A stretch of DNA of 64,000 nt from Hymenobacter yonginensis. GTDB taxonomy: Bacteria; Bacteroidota; Bacteroidia; Cytophagales; Hymenobacteraceae. How positions within the stretch are numbered: position 1 is the stretch's first letter; every line of letters begins with the position of its first letter. The notes under the pieces are model-generated. The model was not told the origin of the DNA and ran no database searches. It saw only the letters and a list, made by a program, of their open reading frames with translations. Below are positions 51,088 through 58,978 of this stretch, piece by piece. Both the position numbers and the translations under genes were made by a program. The DNA lies in the NCBI RefSeq assembly GCF_027625995.1, contig NZ_CP115396.1, positions 4,030,501-4,094,500 of the forward strand, written 5' to 3'.

Positions 51088-52435
51088 GCCCATACTCCTG
51101 AATCTTGCGGTAGAGCGTTTTGGTACCGATGCCGAGCTGGCGGGCGGCTTCCATCTTGTTGCCACCGGTATCGTGGAGCACCTGGCGGATCTGGCGCTTT
51201 TCCAGGGTGCGCAGGCTGTTGTCGGAGGCTTCGTCGGTGGTGGGGGCGGCGGGCAGGTAGTGGAACTCGGCGGGCAGGTCGTCGGTGGTGAGCGTGTCGC
51301 CATCGGCGAGGATGGCGGCGCGTTCCAGCACATTTTTCAGCTCCCGCACATTGCCACGCCAGTCGTGGCGGCGCAGCTGCTCCAGCACCTCGGGCTCCAG
51401 GCCGCGCAGGCGGCGGCGCAGCTTGCCTGCAAAGAATTGGAGGAAGTACTCAGCCAGCAGCGGCACGTCCTCGCGCCGCTCGTTCAGGCCCGGCACCGGC
51501 ACCGTAAACACGGCTAAGCGGTAGTACAAATCGGGCCGGAAGTGGCCGGCTTCGGCTTCCTGGCGCAGGTTGCGGTTAGTGGCGGCCACGATGCGCACGT
51601 TCACGCTGGTAGGGCGGGTGTCGCCGAGCTTGGTGAACTGCTGGGTTTCCAGCACCCGGAGGAACTTGGCCTGCACGTTCAGCTCCAGCTCCCCGATTTC
51701 GTCCAGAAACAAGGTGCCGCCGTTGGCTTCTTCCAGCAGACCCTTCTTATCCGTCAAAGCCCCCGTAAACGCGCCCTTCTTGTAACCAAACAGCTCCGAT
51801 TCCAGCAAATCCTTGGGAAAAGCCGAGCAGTTGACGGCCACAAACGGCTTGCTGCGGCGCGGACTGGCCTGGTGAATGGCCTGGGCAAACAGCTCTTTGC
51901 CCGCGCCGGTGGGGCCTTCCAGCAGCACAGTGCTGTCGGTGGGGGCGGCGCGCTCGGCCAGCTTGCGGGCCTGCAGCAGCGCCCCGGAGCGGCCAATCAT
52001 GCTGTCGAAGCTGTACTGAGCGCCTACTTTCTTTTCCAGGTCGGCCACGCGGCGCTGCAGGCGGGCTTTTTCGGCGGCGCGGTCCACTACCACTAGCAGC
52101 TGGTCATCGGAGTCGCCCTTGGTGAGGTAGTCGAAGGCGCCCTCCTTCATGGCCCGCACGCCGTCGGGAATGGTGCCGTAGGCGGTCATCAGAATGACTT
52201 CGGCCAGCGGAGCCACCTGCTTGTAGCGCGGCAGCAGGTCGAGGCCGTAGCCGTCGGGCAGCTTCACGTCGCTCAGAACCACCAGCACGTCCTCGGCGTA
52301 ATGGCGCAGCAGTTCCAGGCCGCGGCGGGCGTCGGGGGCCTGCAGCACGGTGTAGTCTTCCAGCTCCAGCACCCGGGCCAGCATCTGGCGCAGGCTGGTT
52401 TCGTCGTCGATGAGCAGCAGGGTTCCGTTGGGCAT
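51083..52435 (-). CDS. Sigma-54-dependent response regulator (NtrC family) of the kdp cluster
   Basis: The 450-residue product starts at the ATG at 52435 (MPNGTLLLIDDETS). It has a receiver domain with acidic pair D10-D11 and phospho-acceptor Asp56 (VVLSDVKLPDGYG), an AAA+ domain with Walker A EGPTGAGKE near 172, the sigma-54-contacting GAFTGA loop and Walker B GGTLFLDEIGEL, and a C-terminal Fis-type helix-turn-helix (GGNKMEAARQLGIGTKTLYRKI). In place of an OmpR-type KdpE, it likely drives kdp from a sigma-54 promoter. The kinase gene lies 12 kb away at the other end of the cluster. Confidence 0.95.
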   Translation of the reverse strand: MPNGTLLLIDDETSLRQMLARVLELEDYTVLQAPDARRGLELLRHYAEDVLVVLSDVKLPDGYGLDLLPRYKQVAPLAEVILMTAYGTIPDGVRAMKEGAFDYLTKGDSDDQLLVVVDRAAEKARLQRRVADLEKKVGAQYSFDSMIGRSGALLQARKLAERAAPTDSTVLLEGPTGAGKELFAQAIHQASPRRSKPFVAVNCSAFPKDLLESELFGYKKGAFTGALTDKKGLLEEANGGTLFLDEIGELELNVQAKFLRVLETQQFTKLGDTRPTSVNVRIVAATNRNLRQEAEAGHFRPDLYYRLAVFTVPVPGLNERREDVPLLAEYFLQFFAGKLRRRLRGLEPEVLEQLRRHDWRGNVRELKNVLERAAILADGDTLTTDDLPAEFHYLPAAPTTDEASDNSLRTLEKRQIRQVLHDTGGNKMEAARQLGIGTKTLYRKIQEYGL

Positions 52436-52557
52436 GGGCGGGCAGCAGTAGGAGGGAAGCGCCACGAAGGTAGCCGCCCGGCCGCTAGGCGCGAAACCAC
52501 CGGCAACTCGCACGGGCTCCGGAAAGCGCCGCCGCTACCGAAACCACCCAAAAACAG

Positions 52558-52593
52558 CCCGGCCGAAGCAGAAATAAATCCGCTTCGGCCGGG
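52558..52593 (-). terminator. Hairpin with T run upstream of the regulator gene
   Basis: CCCGGCCGAAGC and GCTTCGGCCGGG are perfect 12-bp arms; on the minus strand GGGCTGTTTTT follows. It lies upstream of the regulator's ATG, so it could be an attenuator or a stray terminator. Confidence 0.55.
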
Positions 52594-52902
52594 GTAGAAA
52601 TTCGATAACCAACTCTCAACCCGCAGAAGCAGGGAATGTGGTTTTCGGTGAACAGGAACCGGACGGGGTGGGGCAGACGTCCGGGTAATCACTGTGGGAA
52701 TTTGCTACCACCCGGCGGGGGGGATTCACCGTGTGATAGCCGGAACAATATTAAGCAAAGAATCCGGGCCGGCATGGTGAGTATCTGCTTTTTAGGTGAG
52801 TATTCACTCACTTATAATCTCTCATAAATACGTAAGTGATTTGTTTATAGATATTTGAACAAATCAGGTGGAAAGCCAAAAGCCGGAATTTTGTAAGTGG
52901 TT

Positions 52903-52922
52903 CAACTAACGAATGTTTGTTT
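52903..52922. promoter_or_regulatory. Putative TetR operator in the tetR promoter
   Basis: CAACTAACGAATGTTTGTTT shares the AACTAACGA half-site with the palindrome at 55001-55020 before paaA. It overlaps the -33 box of the tetR promoter. Confidence 0.55.
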
Positions 52923-52946
52923 GGAGCTCAACGCTACGTACTTTTG
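52916..52946 (+). promoter_or_regulatory. Promoter of the tetR gene
   Basis: TTTG (52916-52919), then exactly 19 nt, then TACTTTTG (52939-52946), a perfect Bacteroidota -33/-7 pair. The ATG of tetR lies 98 nt downstream. Confidence 0.75.
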
Positions 52947-53043
52947 ATGGCCTTGCGAATGAGTTGTTGGTGGTTTCCTAGACCGGGTGAAACGGTTGTC
53001 GGGCTGCTCAGCACTTACATGCAGATGGTGCTACTTTCCATTC

Positions 53044-53634
53044 ATGGCCAAAAAAACCAAGTCCAATAAGCGCCAGATTATTCTGGAAGAAGCCGCCAAG
53101 CTGTTCAAGGCCCGCGGCTTCAGCGGTGCCTCCATGCGGGAGCTGGGCGCGCAGGTGGGCATGGAGGCGGCCAGCATGTACAACCACATCAGCTCCAAAG
53201 ACGAGCTGCTCGACCACATCTGCTTCCACGTTTCCGATACCTATATCTCGCAACTGGCCGAGATTGAGCGCACCGAAGCCTCGTACGTCGACAAGATCAA
53301 GGCCCTGATCCGCCTGCACATCCGCCTGATGGTTGAAGACGGCGCAGCCGTGTCGGTGGCCAACAACGACTGGAAGTACCTGCCCGAGCCGCGCCTGACC
53401 GAGTTCAAGGAAGCCCGCAAGAACTACGAGAAAGGCTTCGCGGCCCTCATCGAGCAGGGCATCGAAGCCGGCGAGCTGCAGCCCGTAAACGTGTCGGTGG
53501 CCCTGTTTACCATTCTGTCGGCGGTGCGCTGGGTGGAACTGTGGTACCGCCCGGGCCGCGGCGTCACGGCCGAGGAGCTCGAAGAAAACATCATCACCAT
53601 GCTCCTGTCGGGGCTGAGGAAACAGGATTTATAG
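53044..53634 (+). CDS. TetR-family regulator of the phenylacetate cluster (PaaR-like)
   Basis: The 196-residue product (ATG at 53044, MAKKTKSNKRQIILEEAAKLF) has the N-terminal TetR helix-turn-helix with ARGFSGASMRELGAQVGMEAASMYNHISSKDEL. An all-helical ligand-binding domain follows (VDKIKALIRLHIRLMVEDG.., ISALRWVELWYRPGRG-type segment near the end). It is adjacent to paaE and reads with the paa genes. Related operator sequences precede its own gene and paaA, so it probably represses both and is relieved by phenylacetyl-CoA, as in known PaaR proteins. The ligand is inferred. Confidence 0.92.
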   Translation: MAKKTKSNKRQIILEEAAKLFKARGFSGASMRELGAQVGMEAASMYNHISSKDELLDHICFHVSDTYISQLAEIERTEASYVDKIKALIRLHIRLMVEDGAAVSVANNDWKYLPEPRLTEFKEARKNYEKGFAALIEQGIEAGELQPVNVSVALFTILSAVRWVELWYRPGRGVTAEELEENIITMLLSGLRKQDL

Positions 53635-53636
53635 GG

Positions 53637-53737
53637 CTTAGTGCTTGGTGCCTGGTGCTTAGGTCGTTCTAGCAATGAAGATAAGAGCGGACAAAGCCCC
53701 AGTCACTAAGCACCATGCACCATGCACGAAGCACTAA
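53637..53737. repeat. TTAGTGCTT/AAGCACTAA-type inverted repeat
   Basis: CTTAGTGCTTGGTGCCTGG.. at the left is loosely mirrored by ..CCATGCACGAAGCACTAA at the right around about 50 nt of unrelated sequence. It lies between tetR and paaE. Confidence 0.6.
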
Positions 53738-53741
53738 AAAA

Positions 53742-54821
53742 ATGAGCCGCTTTCATACGCTTAAAGTCAAGAGCATCACCCGCGAAACGCCCGACTGCGT
53801 GAGCGTGGCGCTGGATGTGCCCGCCGAGCTGCGCGACACGTTCCGGTTCCGGCAGGGCCAGTACCTCACGTTTCGGCGGCACCTGAACGGCGAGGAAGTG
53901 CGCCGCAGCTACTCCATATGTAGCAGCCCGCTGGAGGGTGAGTGGCGCGTGGCCATCAAGCAGGTGCCGGAAGGGCGCTTTTCCACCCACGCCGTGCAGC
54001 AGTTGAGCGTGGGCGACGAGCTGGAGGTGATGCCGCCGATGGGCCATTTCACTACCGAACTGCACACCGACCAAGCCAAACAGTACGTGCTGTTCGCGGC
54101 CGGTTCGGGCATCACGCCGGTGCTGTCCATCCTGAAAACGGTGCTGCTGACCGAGCCCAATAGCCGCGTGACGCTTATTTACGGCAACCGGGGCCGCAAT
54201 TCCATCATCTTTAAGGAAGAAATCGAGGGCCTGAAAAACCGATTTCTGCAGCGCCTGAGCGTGTACCACGTGCTCAGCCGCGAGCAGGGTGATACTGACC
54301 TGCTGTTCGGCCGCATCGACGGCGCCAAAGCCCGCGTGTTCCTCGACAAGATTATCCCGGCCCAGAAAATCGACGAGGTGTTTCTGTGCGGGCCCGAGGA
54401 GATGATTCTGGAGGTGAAAAGCGTACTGCTGGAAGCCGGCGTTGCACCCGAGAAGGTGCATTTCGAGCTGTTTGCCTCGGCCGCTGGCGCCCAGAAAGCC
54501 GCCGCCCGGCAGGCCCAGCGCCCCGCCGGCCAAGACGACAAGCACAGCCAGGTAACGGTGCAGCTGGAAGGCACGAAGCGCGTGCTGGAAATGTCGTACT
54601 ACGGCGACACGATTCTGGACGCGGTGCTCGAAACCGGGGCCGACGCGCCGTATTCGTGCAAAAACGGCATGTGTAGCACCTGCCGCTGCCGCGTGACGGA
54701 AGGCACCGTGGAAATGGACGTGAACTACTCGCTTTCCGAAAAGGAAGTGGCCCAGGGCTACGTCCTCAGCTGCCAGGCCCGCCCCACCTCAGAACGGGTA
54801 GTGGTGGATTTCGACCAGTAA
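53742..54821 (+). CDS. paaE: Phenylacetyl-CoA epoxidase reductase subunit
   Basis: PaaE supplies electrons from NADPH to the PaaABC oxygenase. The 359-residue product (ATG at 53742, MSRFHTLKVKSITRE) has an FAD domain (RRSYSICSSP, near 50-60), an NAD(P) domain (VLFAAGSGITPVLSILKTVL near 116-135 and CGPEEMI) and a C-terminal 2Fe-2S ferredoxin domain with CKNGMCSTCRC...SCQ, four cysteines in place. In most operons paaE is last of paaABCDE; here it precedes paaA. The upstream ATG at 53715 lies in a repeat and is less likely. Confidence 0.95.
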   Translation: MSRFHTLKVKSITRETPDCVSVALDVPAELRDTFRFRQGQYLTFRRHLNGEEVRRSYSICSSPLEGEWRVAIKQVPEGRFSTHAVQQLSVGDELEVMPPMGHFTTELHTDQAKQYVLFAAGSGITPVLSILKTVLLTEPNSRVTLIYGNRGRNSIIFKEEIEGLKNRFLQRLSVYHVLSREQGDTDLLFGRIDGAKARVFLDKIIPAQKIDEVFLCGPEEMILEVKSVLLEAGVAPEKVHFELFASAAGAQKAAARQAQRPAGQDDKHSQVTVQLEGTKRVLEMSYYGDTILDAVLETGADAPYSCKNGMCSTCRCRVTEGTVEMDVNYSLSEKEVAQGYVLSCQARPTSERVVVDFDQ

Positions 54822-54840
54822 TCGATGGCCTCGTAAATAG

Positions 54841-54955
54841 AACGTCATGCTGAGCTTGCCGAAGCATCTCGCGTGCTGACGTTGTAATACTAATTTGATT
54901 ACTGCTGCACGCGAGATGTTTCGACTACGCTTTCAGCTTCGCTCAGCATGACGTT
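54841..54955. repeat. GTCATGCTGAGC-family palindrome, copy 3
   Basis: AACGTCATGCTGAGCTTGCC.. and ..GCTCAGCATGACGTT are the arm ends; the middle arms (CGCGTGCTGACG region) pair with mismatches. It lies between paaE and paaA. Confidence 0.85.
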
Positions 54956-54994
54956 CTTTTAAGATGCTGCAGGCCAGCAGCCCAAATTTTTCCT

Positions 54995-55020
54995 TACATT
55001 TAACTAACGATTGTTAGTTA
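54995..55020 (+). promoter_or_regulatory. paaA promoter with overlapping TetR-type operator
   Basis: TACATTTA (54995-55002, one mismatch to TAnnTTTG) is overlapped by TAACTAACGATTGTTAGTTA (55001-55020), a 20-bp palindrome with one mismatched pair. The half-site AACTAACGA also occurs in the tetR promoter. A bound repressor there would block initiation; the -33 box is not clear. Confidence 0.65.
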
Positions 55021-55037
55021 ACCTTTGTTGAAGGCGC

Positions 55038-55994
55038 ATGGAAACCCTAGAACTCACCCAGGAAGAACAGTTTCAGGCCCGCATTGATGCCGATGTGCGC
55101 ATCGAGCCCAAGGACTGGATGCCCGAGGCGTACCGCAAGACGCTGATCCGGCAGATTTCGCAGCACGCGCACTCCGAGCTGGTCGGCATGCTGCCTGAAG
55201 GCAACTGGATTACCCGTGCCCCTTCGCTGAAGCGTAAATCCATCTTGCTGGCCAAGGTGCAGGACGAAGCCGGCCACGGCCTCTACCTCTACTCGGCTGC
55301 CGAAACCCTGGGCACCACCCGCGACCAGATGCTGGCCGACCTGCACTCGGGCAAAGCCAAATACAGCAGCATCTTCAACTATCCCACCCTGAGCTGGGCC
55401 GATATGGGCTGCGTGGGCTGGCTGGTAGATGGCGCCGCCATTCTGAACCAGGTGCCGTTGTGCCGCACCAGCTACGGCCCCTACGCCCGCGCCATGGTGC
55501 GCGTGTGCAAGGAGGAAAGCTTCCACCAACGCCAGGGCTTCGAGATTATGCAGACCCTGTGCGAAGGCGCGCCCGAGCAGAAAGCCATGGCCCAGGAAGC
55601 CCTCAACCGCTGGTGGTGGCCCACGCTGATGATGTTCGGCCCCGCCGACGCCGACTCGCCCAACACCGAGCAGAGCATGAAGTGGCGCATCAAGCGCTTC
55701 ACCAACGACGAGCTGCGCCAGAAATTCGTGGACATGATGGTGCCCCAGGCCGAGTTCCTGGGCCTCACGGTACCCGATGAGAAGGTGCGCTGGAACGAGG
55801 AGCGCCAGGCCTACGATTTCGGTGAGGTGAACTGGGAGGAGTTCTGGAACGTGGTGAAAGGCAACGGCCTCTGCAACCAGGAACGCCTGCAGGCCCGCGT
55901 AGATGCCTGGGAAGAAGGTGCCTGGGTGCGCGAAGCCGCCCTGGCCCACGCCGCCAAACGCGCCGGCCGCGAGTTGGCCAAGTCGGCCGCGTAG
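55038..55994 (+). CDS. paaA: Phenylacetyl-CoA epoxidase subunit A
   Basis: PaaA is the catalytic di-iron subunit of the PaaABCE monooxygenase that epoxidises the ring of phenylacetyl-CoA. The 318-residue product has the ferritin-like metal-binding helices: [20 protein letters not shown] near 71-90 and [16 protein letters not shown] near 157-172 (E and H ligands). RRW-like [18 protein letters not shown] follows. The start at 55038 ([17 protein letters not shown]) directly follows the operator-containing promoter. Confidence 0.97.
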   Translation: METLELTQEEQFQARIDADVRIEPKDWMPEAYRKTLIRQISQHAHSELVGMLPEGNWITRAPSLKRKSILLAKVQDEAGHGLYLYSAAETLGTTRDQMLADLHSGKAKYSSIFNYPTLSWADMGCVGWLVDGAAILNQVPLCRTSYGPYARAMVRVCKEESFHQRQGFEIMQTLCEGAPEQKAMAQEALNRWWWPTLMMFGPADADSPNTEQSMKWRIKRFTNDELRQKFVDMMVPQAEFLGLTVPDEKVRWNEERQAYDFGEVNWEEFWNVVKGNGLCNQERLQARVDAWEEGAWVREAALAHAAKRAGRELAKSAA

Positions 55995-56014
55995 GGACAA
56001 GCTTTGATTTTCAG

Positions 56015-56115
56015 GAACGTCATGCAGAGCGGAGCGAAGCATCTCGCGTGCTGACGTTGCAAGAGTACTCCAGCGTCAGCACGCGAGATGCTTCGCTCCG
56101 CTCTGCATGACGTTC
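56015..56115. repeat. GTCATGC-family palindrome, copy 4 (perfect 42-bp arms)
   Basis: Arms 56015-56056 and 56074-56115 are exact inverted copies around a 17-nt loop. The arms read GAACGTCATGCAGAGCGG, a variant of the family. It lies between paaA and paaB. Confidence 0.95.
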
Positions 56116-56128
56116 TACTAAGCACAAA

Positions 56129-56419
56129 ATGATGACGCAACAAGAATGGCCGCTGTGGGAAGTTTTTATCCGCAGCAAACAGGGCCTCGACCATAAGCAC
56201 GTGGGCAGCCTCCACGCCGCCGATGCCGCCATGGCCATCCAGAACGCCCGCGACGTGTACACGCGCCGCCTCGAAGGCGTGAGCATCTGGGTGGTGGAAA
56301 GCACGCACGTGCACGCCTCCAACCCCGACGACGCGGCCGCTTTCTACGAGCCCGCCAACGACAAAATCTACCGCCATCCGACCTTCTACCAAGTGCCGGA
56401 TTCCATCAAGCACATGTAA
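56129..56419 (+). CDS. paaB: Phenylacetyl-CoA epoxidase subunit B
   Basis: PaaB is the small subunit that links the PaaA-PaaC pairs. The 96-residue product matches the family throughout: WPLWEVFIRSKQGLDHKHVGSLHAADAAMAIQNARDVYTRR, then VWVVxS-like IWVVESTHVHASNPDD and the end PTFYQVPDSIKHM. paaC begins 3 nt after its stop, so the two are tightly coupled, while a palindrome separates it from paaA. Confidence 0.96.
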   Translation: MMTQQEWPLWEVFIRSKQGLDHKHVGSLHAADAAMAIQNARDVYTRRLEGVSIWVVESTHVHASNPDDAAAFYEPANDKIYRHPTFYQVPDSIKHM

Positions 56420-56422
56420 CCG

Positions 56423-57223
56423 ATGACGGACGACTTCACGCCCACGCCGGCCCTGGCCACTGTCACCGAAACGCAGCGGCAGCTGCTGCCCTTCGTGTTG
56501 CAGCTGGCCGATACCAGCCTGATTCTGGCCCACCGCCTGAGCGAATGGTGCGGCCACGGCCCCATTCTGGAGCAGGATCTGGCCATGGCCAACATTGCGC
56601 TGGATCTGCTGGGCGAGGCCCGCAGCTACTACCAGTACGCCGCCGAGCTGGAAGGCCAGGGCCGCACCGAGGACGACCTGGCCTACCTGCGGCCCGCCGT
56701 GGAGTACCGCAACCCGCTGCTGGTGGAGCAGCCCAACCAGGATTTCGCCCACACCATCGTGCGGCAGTTTCTCTACGACGCCTTCCACTACCACCTGCTG
56801 CTTCAACTCCAGCAGGGCCCCGATGCCCACCTGGCAGCCATTGCCGAGAAATCGGTGAAGGAGGCGGCCTACCACATCAAATGGAGCTCGGAGTGGGTGA
56901 TTCGCCTCGGCGACGGCACCGATGAAAGCCGGCGGCGCATCGAGAAGGCCATCCGCAACCTGTGGCGCTTCGGCGGCGAGCTGACCACGCCCACCGCCAC
57001 CGAGCACACCCTGCAAGCCGCCGGCCTCGTGCCCGACTACGCCCCGCTGCAGCAGCAGATACACGCCCACGTTGCGCGCGTATTCGAGGAAGCCACCCTG
57101 CCCGTGCCGGAAAACGTGTTTGCCCAGCAAGGCGGCAAAGACGGCCGCCACTCCGAGCACCTGGGCTACCTGCTGGCCGAGTTGCAATACATGCAGCGGA
57201 CGTATCCGGGCATGCAGTGGTAG
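56423..57223 (+). CDS. paaC: Phenylacetyl-CoA epoxidase subunit C
   Basis: PaaC is the structural partner of PaaA in the epoxidase. The 266-residue product shows the family features: LADTSLILAHRLSEWCGHGPILEQDLAMANIALDLLGEARSYYQYAAELEG near 27-78, QPNQDFAHTIVRQFLYDAFHYHLLLQL, KEAAYHIKWSSEWVIRLGDGTDESRRR and GRHSEHLGYLLAELQYMQRTYPG at the end. It lacks the full di-iron ligand set, as PaaC does. It starts 3 nt after paaB. Confidence 0.96.
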   Translation: MTDDFTPTPALATVTETQRQLLPFVLQLADTSLILAHRLSEWCGHGPILEQDLAMANIALDLLGEARSYYQYAAELEGQGRTEDDLAYLRPAVEYRNPLLVEQPNQDFAHTIVRQFLYDAFHYHLLLQLQQGPDAHLAAIAEKSVKEAAYHIKWSSEWVIRLGDGTDESRRRIEKAIRNLWRFGGELTTPTATEHTLQAAGLVPDYAPLQQQIHAHVARVFEEATLPVPENVFAQQGGKDGRHSEHLGYLLAELQYMQRTYPGMQW

Positions 57224-57234
57224 ACTAACTAGCC

Positions 57235-57340
57235 CGTCATGCTGAGCTTGCCGAAGCATCTCTACCGCTGACTACATCAGTCGTGAGGACGAAGCGGTAG
57301 AGATGCTTCGACTTCGCCTCCGGCTACGCTCAGCATGACG
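57235..57340. repeat. GTCATGCTGAGC-family palindrome, copy 5
   Basis: CGTCATGCTGAGCTTGCCG.. and ..CGCTCAGCATGACG are the outer ends; the right arm carries an insertion (CTTCGCCTCCGGCTACG). It lies between paaC and paaD. Confidence 0.88.
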
Positions 57341-57358
57341 TTCTGACTTTCATCCTCT

Positions 57359-57874
57359 ATGTCCTACCAACCCCACGTAATGCCCACCGAAGCACAGATC
57401 TGGCAGCTGCTGGAAGAGGTTTCCGACCCCGAGGTGCCGGTGCTCAGCATCCTGGATCTGGGCATTGTGCGCGGGGTGCGGCTGGAGGGCGAGCAGGTGC
57501 ACGTCACCATCACGCCCACCTACTCGGGCTGCCCAGCCATGAACACCATTGCCACCGAAATCCGGCTGCGGCTGCTAGCCGAGGGTCTCACCCAGGTGCA
57601 CATTCACAACCAGCTCAGCCCCGCTTGGACCACCGACTGGATGAGCCAGGCCGGCCGCCAGAAGCTGGAAGACTACGGCATTGCCCCGCCCGTGGATGGC
57701 ACCGCCACCGGCCACGTCCTCAACCTGTTCGGGGCCGATACGGCCGTGCGCTGCCCGCTCTGCAAGTCCACCCACACCCACTTAGTCAGCCAGTTCGGCT
57801 CCACCGCCTGCAAAGCCCACTACCAGTGCGACGACTGCCTGGAGCCGTTCGACTACTTCAAGTGCCACGCGTGA
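57359..57874 (+). CDS. paaD: Phenylacetyl-CoA epoxidase maturation factor PaaD
   Basis: PaaD is thought to help assemble metal or Fe-S centres of the epoxidase. The 171-residue product has the MIP18/DUF59 domain (EVSDPEVPVLSILDLGIVRGV, TPTYSGCPAM with the conserved Cys) and the C-terminal zinc-ribbon-like segment with CPLCKSTHTHLVSQFGSTACKAHYQCDDC...C typical of PaaD. It is flanked by palindromes on both sides but is in the normal order A-B-C-D. Confidence 0.95.
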   Translation: MSYQPHVMPTEAQIWQLLEEVSDPEVPVLSILDLGIVRGVRLEGEQVHVTITPTYSGCPAMNTIATEIRLRLLAEGLTQVHIHNQLSPAWTTDWMSQAGRQKLEDYGIAPPVDGTATGHVLNLFGADTAVRCPLCKSTHTHLVSQFGSTACKAHYQCDDCLEPFDYFKCHA

Positions 57875-57890
57875 TGCAACTGGTATAAGA

Positions 57891-58010
57891 ACGTCATGCT
57901 CCATCTGGCGTCCGCTTGCCGAAGCATCTCGCGTGCTGACGTTGCAACGGTAATCCAACGTCAGCATGCGAGATGCTTCGACTTCGCCTCCGGCTACGCT
58001 CAGCATGACG
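57891..58010. repeat. GTCATGCT-family palindrome, copy 6 (with internal variation)
   Basis: ACGTCATGCT is followed by CCATCTGGCGTCCG in place of the usual GAG before CTTGCCGAAGCATCTCGCG. The right end ..CTCAGCATGACG matches the family. It lies between paaD and paaG. Confidence 0.85.
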
Positions 58011-58046
58011 GCCGTTTTTCATCCTGTCCCACCCTACTCCCGAACT

Positions 58047-58832
58047 ATGTCCGAAACTTCCTCCCTACTCTTCTCCCTCGAAGCCGGCGTGGCCACTATC
58101 CGCTTCAACCGGCCGCAGGTGTTCAACAGCGTCAACAAGGAAGTGGCCCTGGCCTTACAGCAGCGGCTGCGCGAGTGCCAGCAGAACCCCGAGGTGCGCG
58201 CCGTACTGCTCACCGGCACCGGCAAAGCCTTCTGCGCGGGCCAGGATCTGGCGGAAATCACCGGCCCCGACAGCCCCGAGGTAGCCGAGATTGTGGAGCA
58301 GCTCTACAACCCCATCGTGGAGTTGATTCGGGCCCTGGACAAGCCGGTAGTAGCGGCCGTGAACGGTGTGGCCGCCGGCGCGGGTGCCAACCTGGCCCTG
58401 GCCTGCGACATCGTGGTGGCCCGCGAATCGGCCTCGTTTATTCAGGCGTTCAGCAAAATCGGGCTGATTCCCGACAGCGCCGGCACCTACTTCCTGCCCC
58501 GCCTCATTGGCCTGCAACGCGCCACCGCCCTGATGATGACCGGCGACAAAGTATCGGCCCCGGAAGCCGTGCAGATGGGCATGATCTATAAGGCCTTCCC
58601 CGACGACCAGTTCGACGCCGAAGTAGATGCCCTGACCCGTAAGCTGGCCGCCATGCCCACCAAGGGCCTCGCCTACACCAAGCAGCTGCTCAACGGCACC
58701 TTCTCCAACACCCTCACCCAGCAGCTGCGCGCCGAAGCGGACTACCAGCTCCGCGCCGGCAGCACCGCCGACTACAAAGAGGGCGTATCGGCCTTCATGG
58801 AAAAGCGCCAGCCGACGTTTACGGGGCAGTAG
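58047..58832 (+). CDS. paaG: 2-(1,2-epoxy-1,2-dihydrophenyl)acetyl-CoA isomerase (enoyl-CoA hydratase family)
   Basis: PaaG converts the ring epoxide into the oxepin-CoA for ring opening. The 261-residue crotonase-fold protein starts at the ATG at 58047 (MSETSSLLFSLEAGV). Motifs are AFCAGQDLAEITG (oxyanion hole), GVAAGAGANLALACDIVVA and SFIQAFSKIGLIPDSAGTYFLPRL, close to PaaG rather than PaaF, and the late YKEGVSAFMEKRQPTFTGQ. No separate paaF hydratase gene is seen in the window, so this one or another crotonase may do both steps. Confidence 0.9.
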   Translation: MSETSSLLFSLEAGVATIRFNRPQVFNSVNKEVALALQQRLRECQQNPEVRAVLLTGTGKAFCAGQDLAEITGPDSPEVAEIVEQLYNPIVELIRALDKPVVAAVNGVAAGAGANLALACDIVVARESASFIQAFSKIGLIPDSAGTYFLPRLIGLQRATALMMTGDKVSAPEAVQMGMIYKAFPDDQFDAEVDALTRKLAAMPTKGLAYTKQLLNGTFSNTLTQQLRAEADYQLRAGSTADYKEGVSAFMEKRQPTFTGQ

Positions 58833-58844
58833 AACAAGTATTGT

Positions 58845-58952
58845 ACGGCGTAGAGACGCAATATTTTGCGTCTCATCATTGCTGATGTTGTTAAGCCCCA
58901 CGGTTCCGGGCGGTTCAACGACGAGACGCAAAATATTGCGTCTCTACGCCGT
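58845..58952. repeat. GTAGAGACGCAA-type palindromic repeat, copy 2
   Basis: ACGGCGTAGAGACGCAATAT.. is mirrored by ..ATATTGCGTCTCTACGCCGT, and each half also has an internal GAGACGCAA/TTGCGTCTC hairpin. It lies between paaG and paaH. Confidence 0.88.
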
Positions 58953-58978
58953 TCACCTGAGTACTAAGCACTAAAAGA

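Larger units (their letters stand above)
52436..53043. other. AT-rich intergenic region between the regulator and tetR
   Basis: About 600 bp without a convincing gene. It contains the hairpin at 52558-52593, a short palindrome GTGAGT-ATTC-ACTCAC (52796-52811), a second inverted repeat GATTTGTT..AACAAATC (52838-52865), and the tetR operator and promoter. The base composition from about 52740 is AT-richer than the surroundings, consistent with regulatory DNA. Confidence 0.6.
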
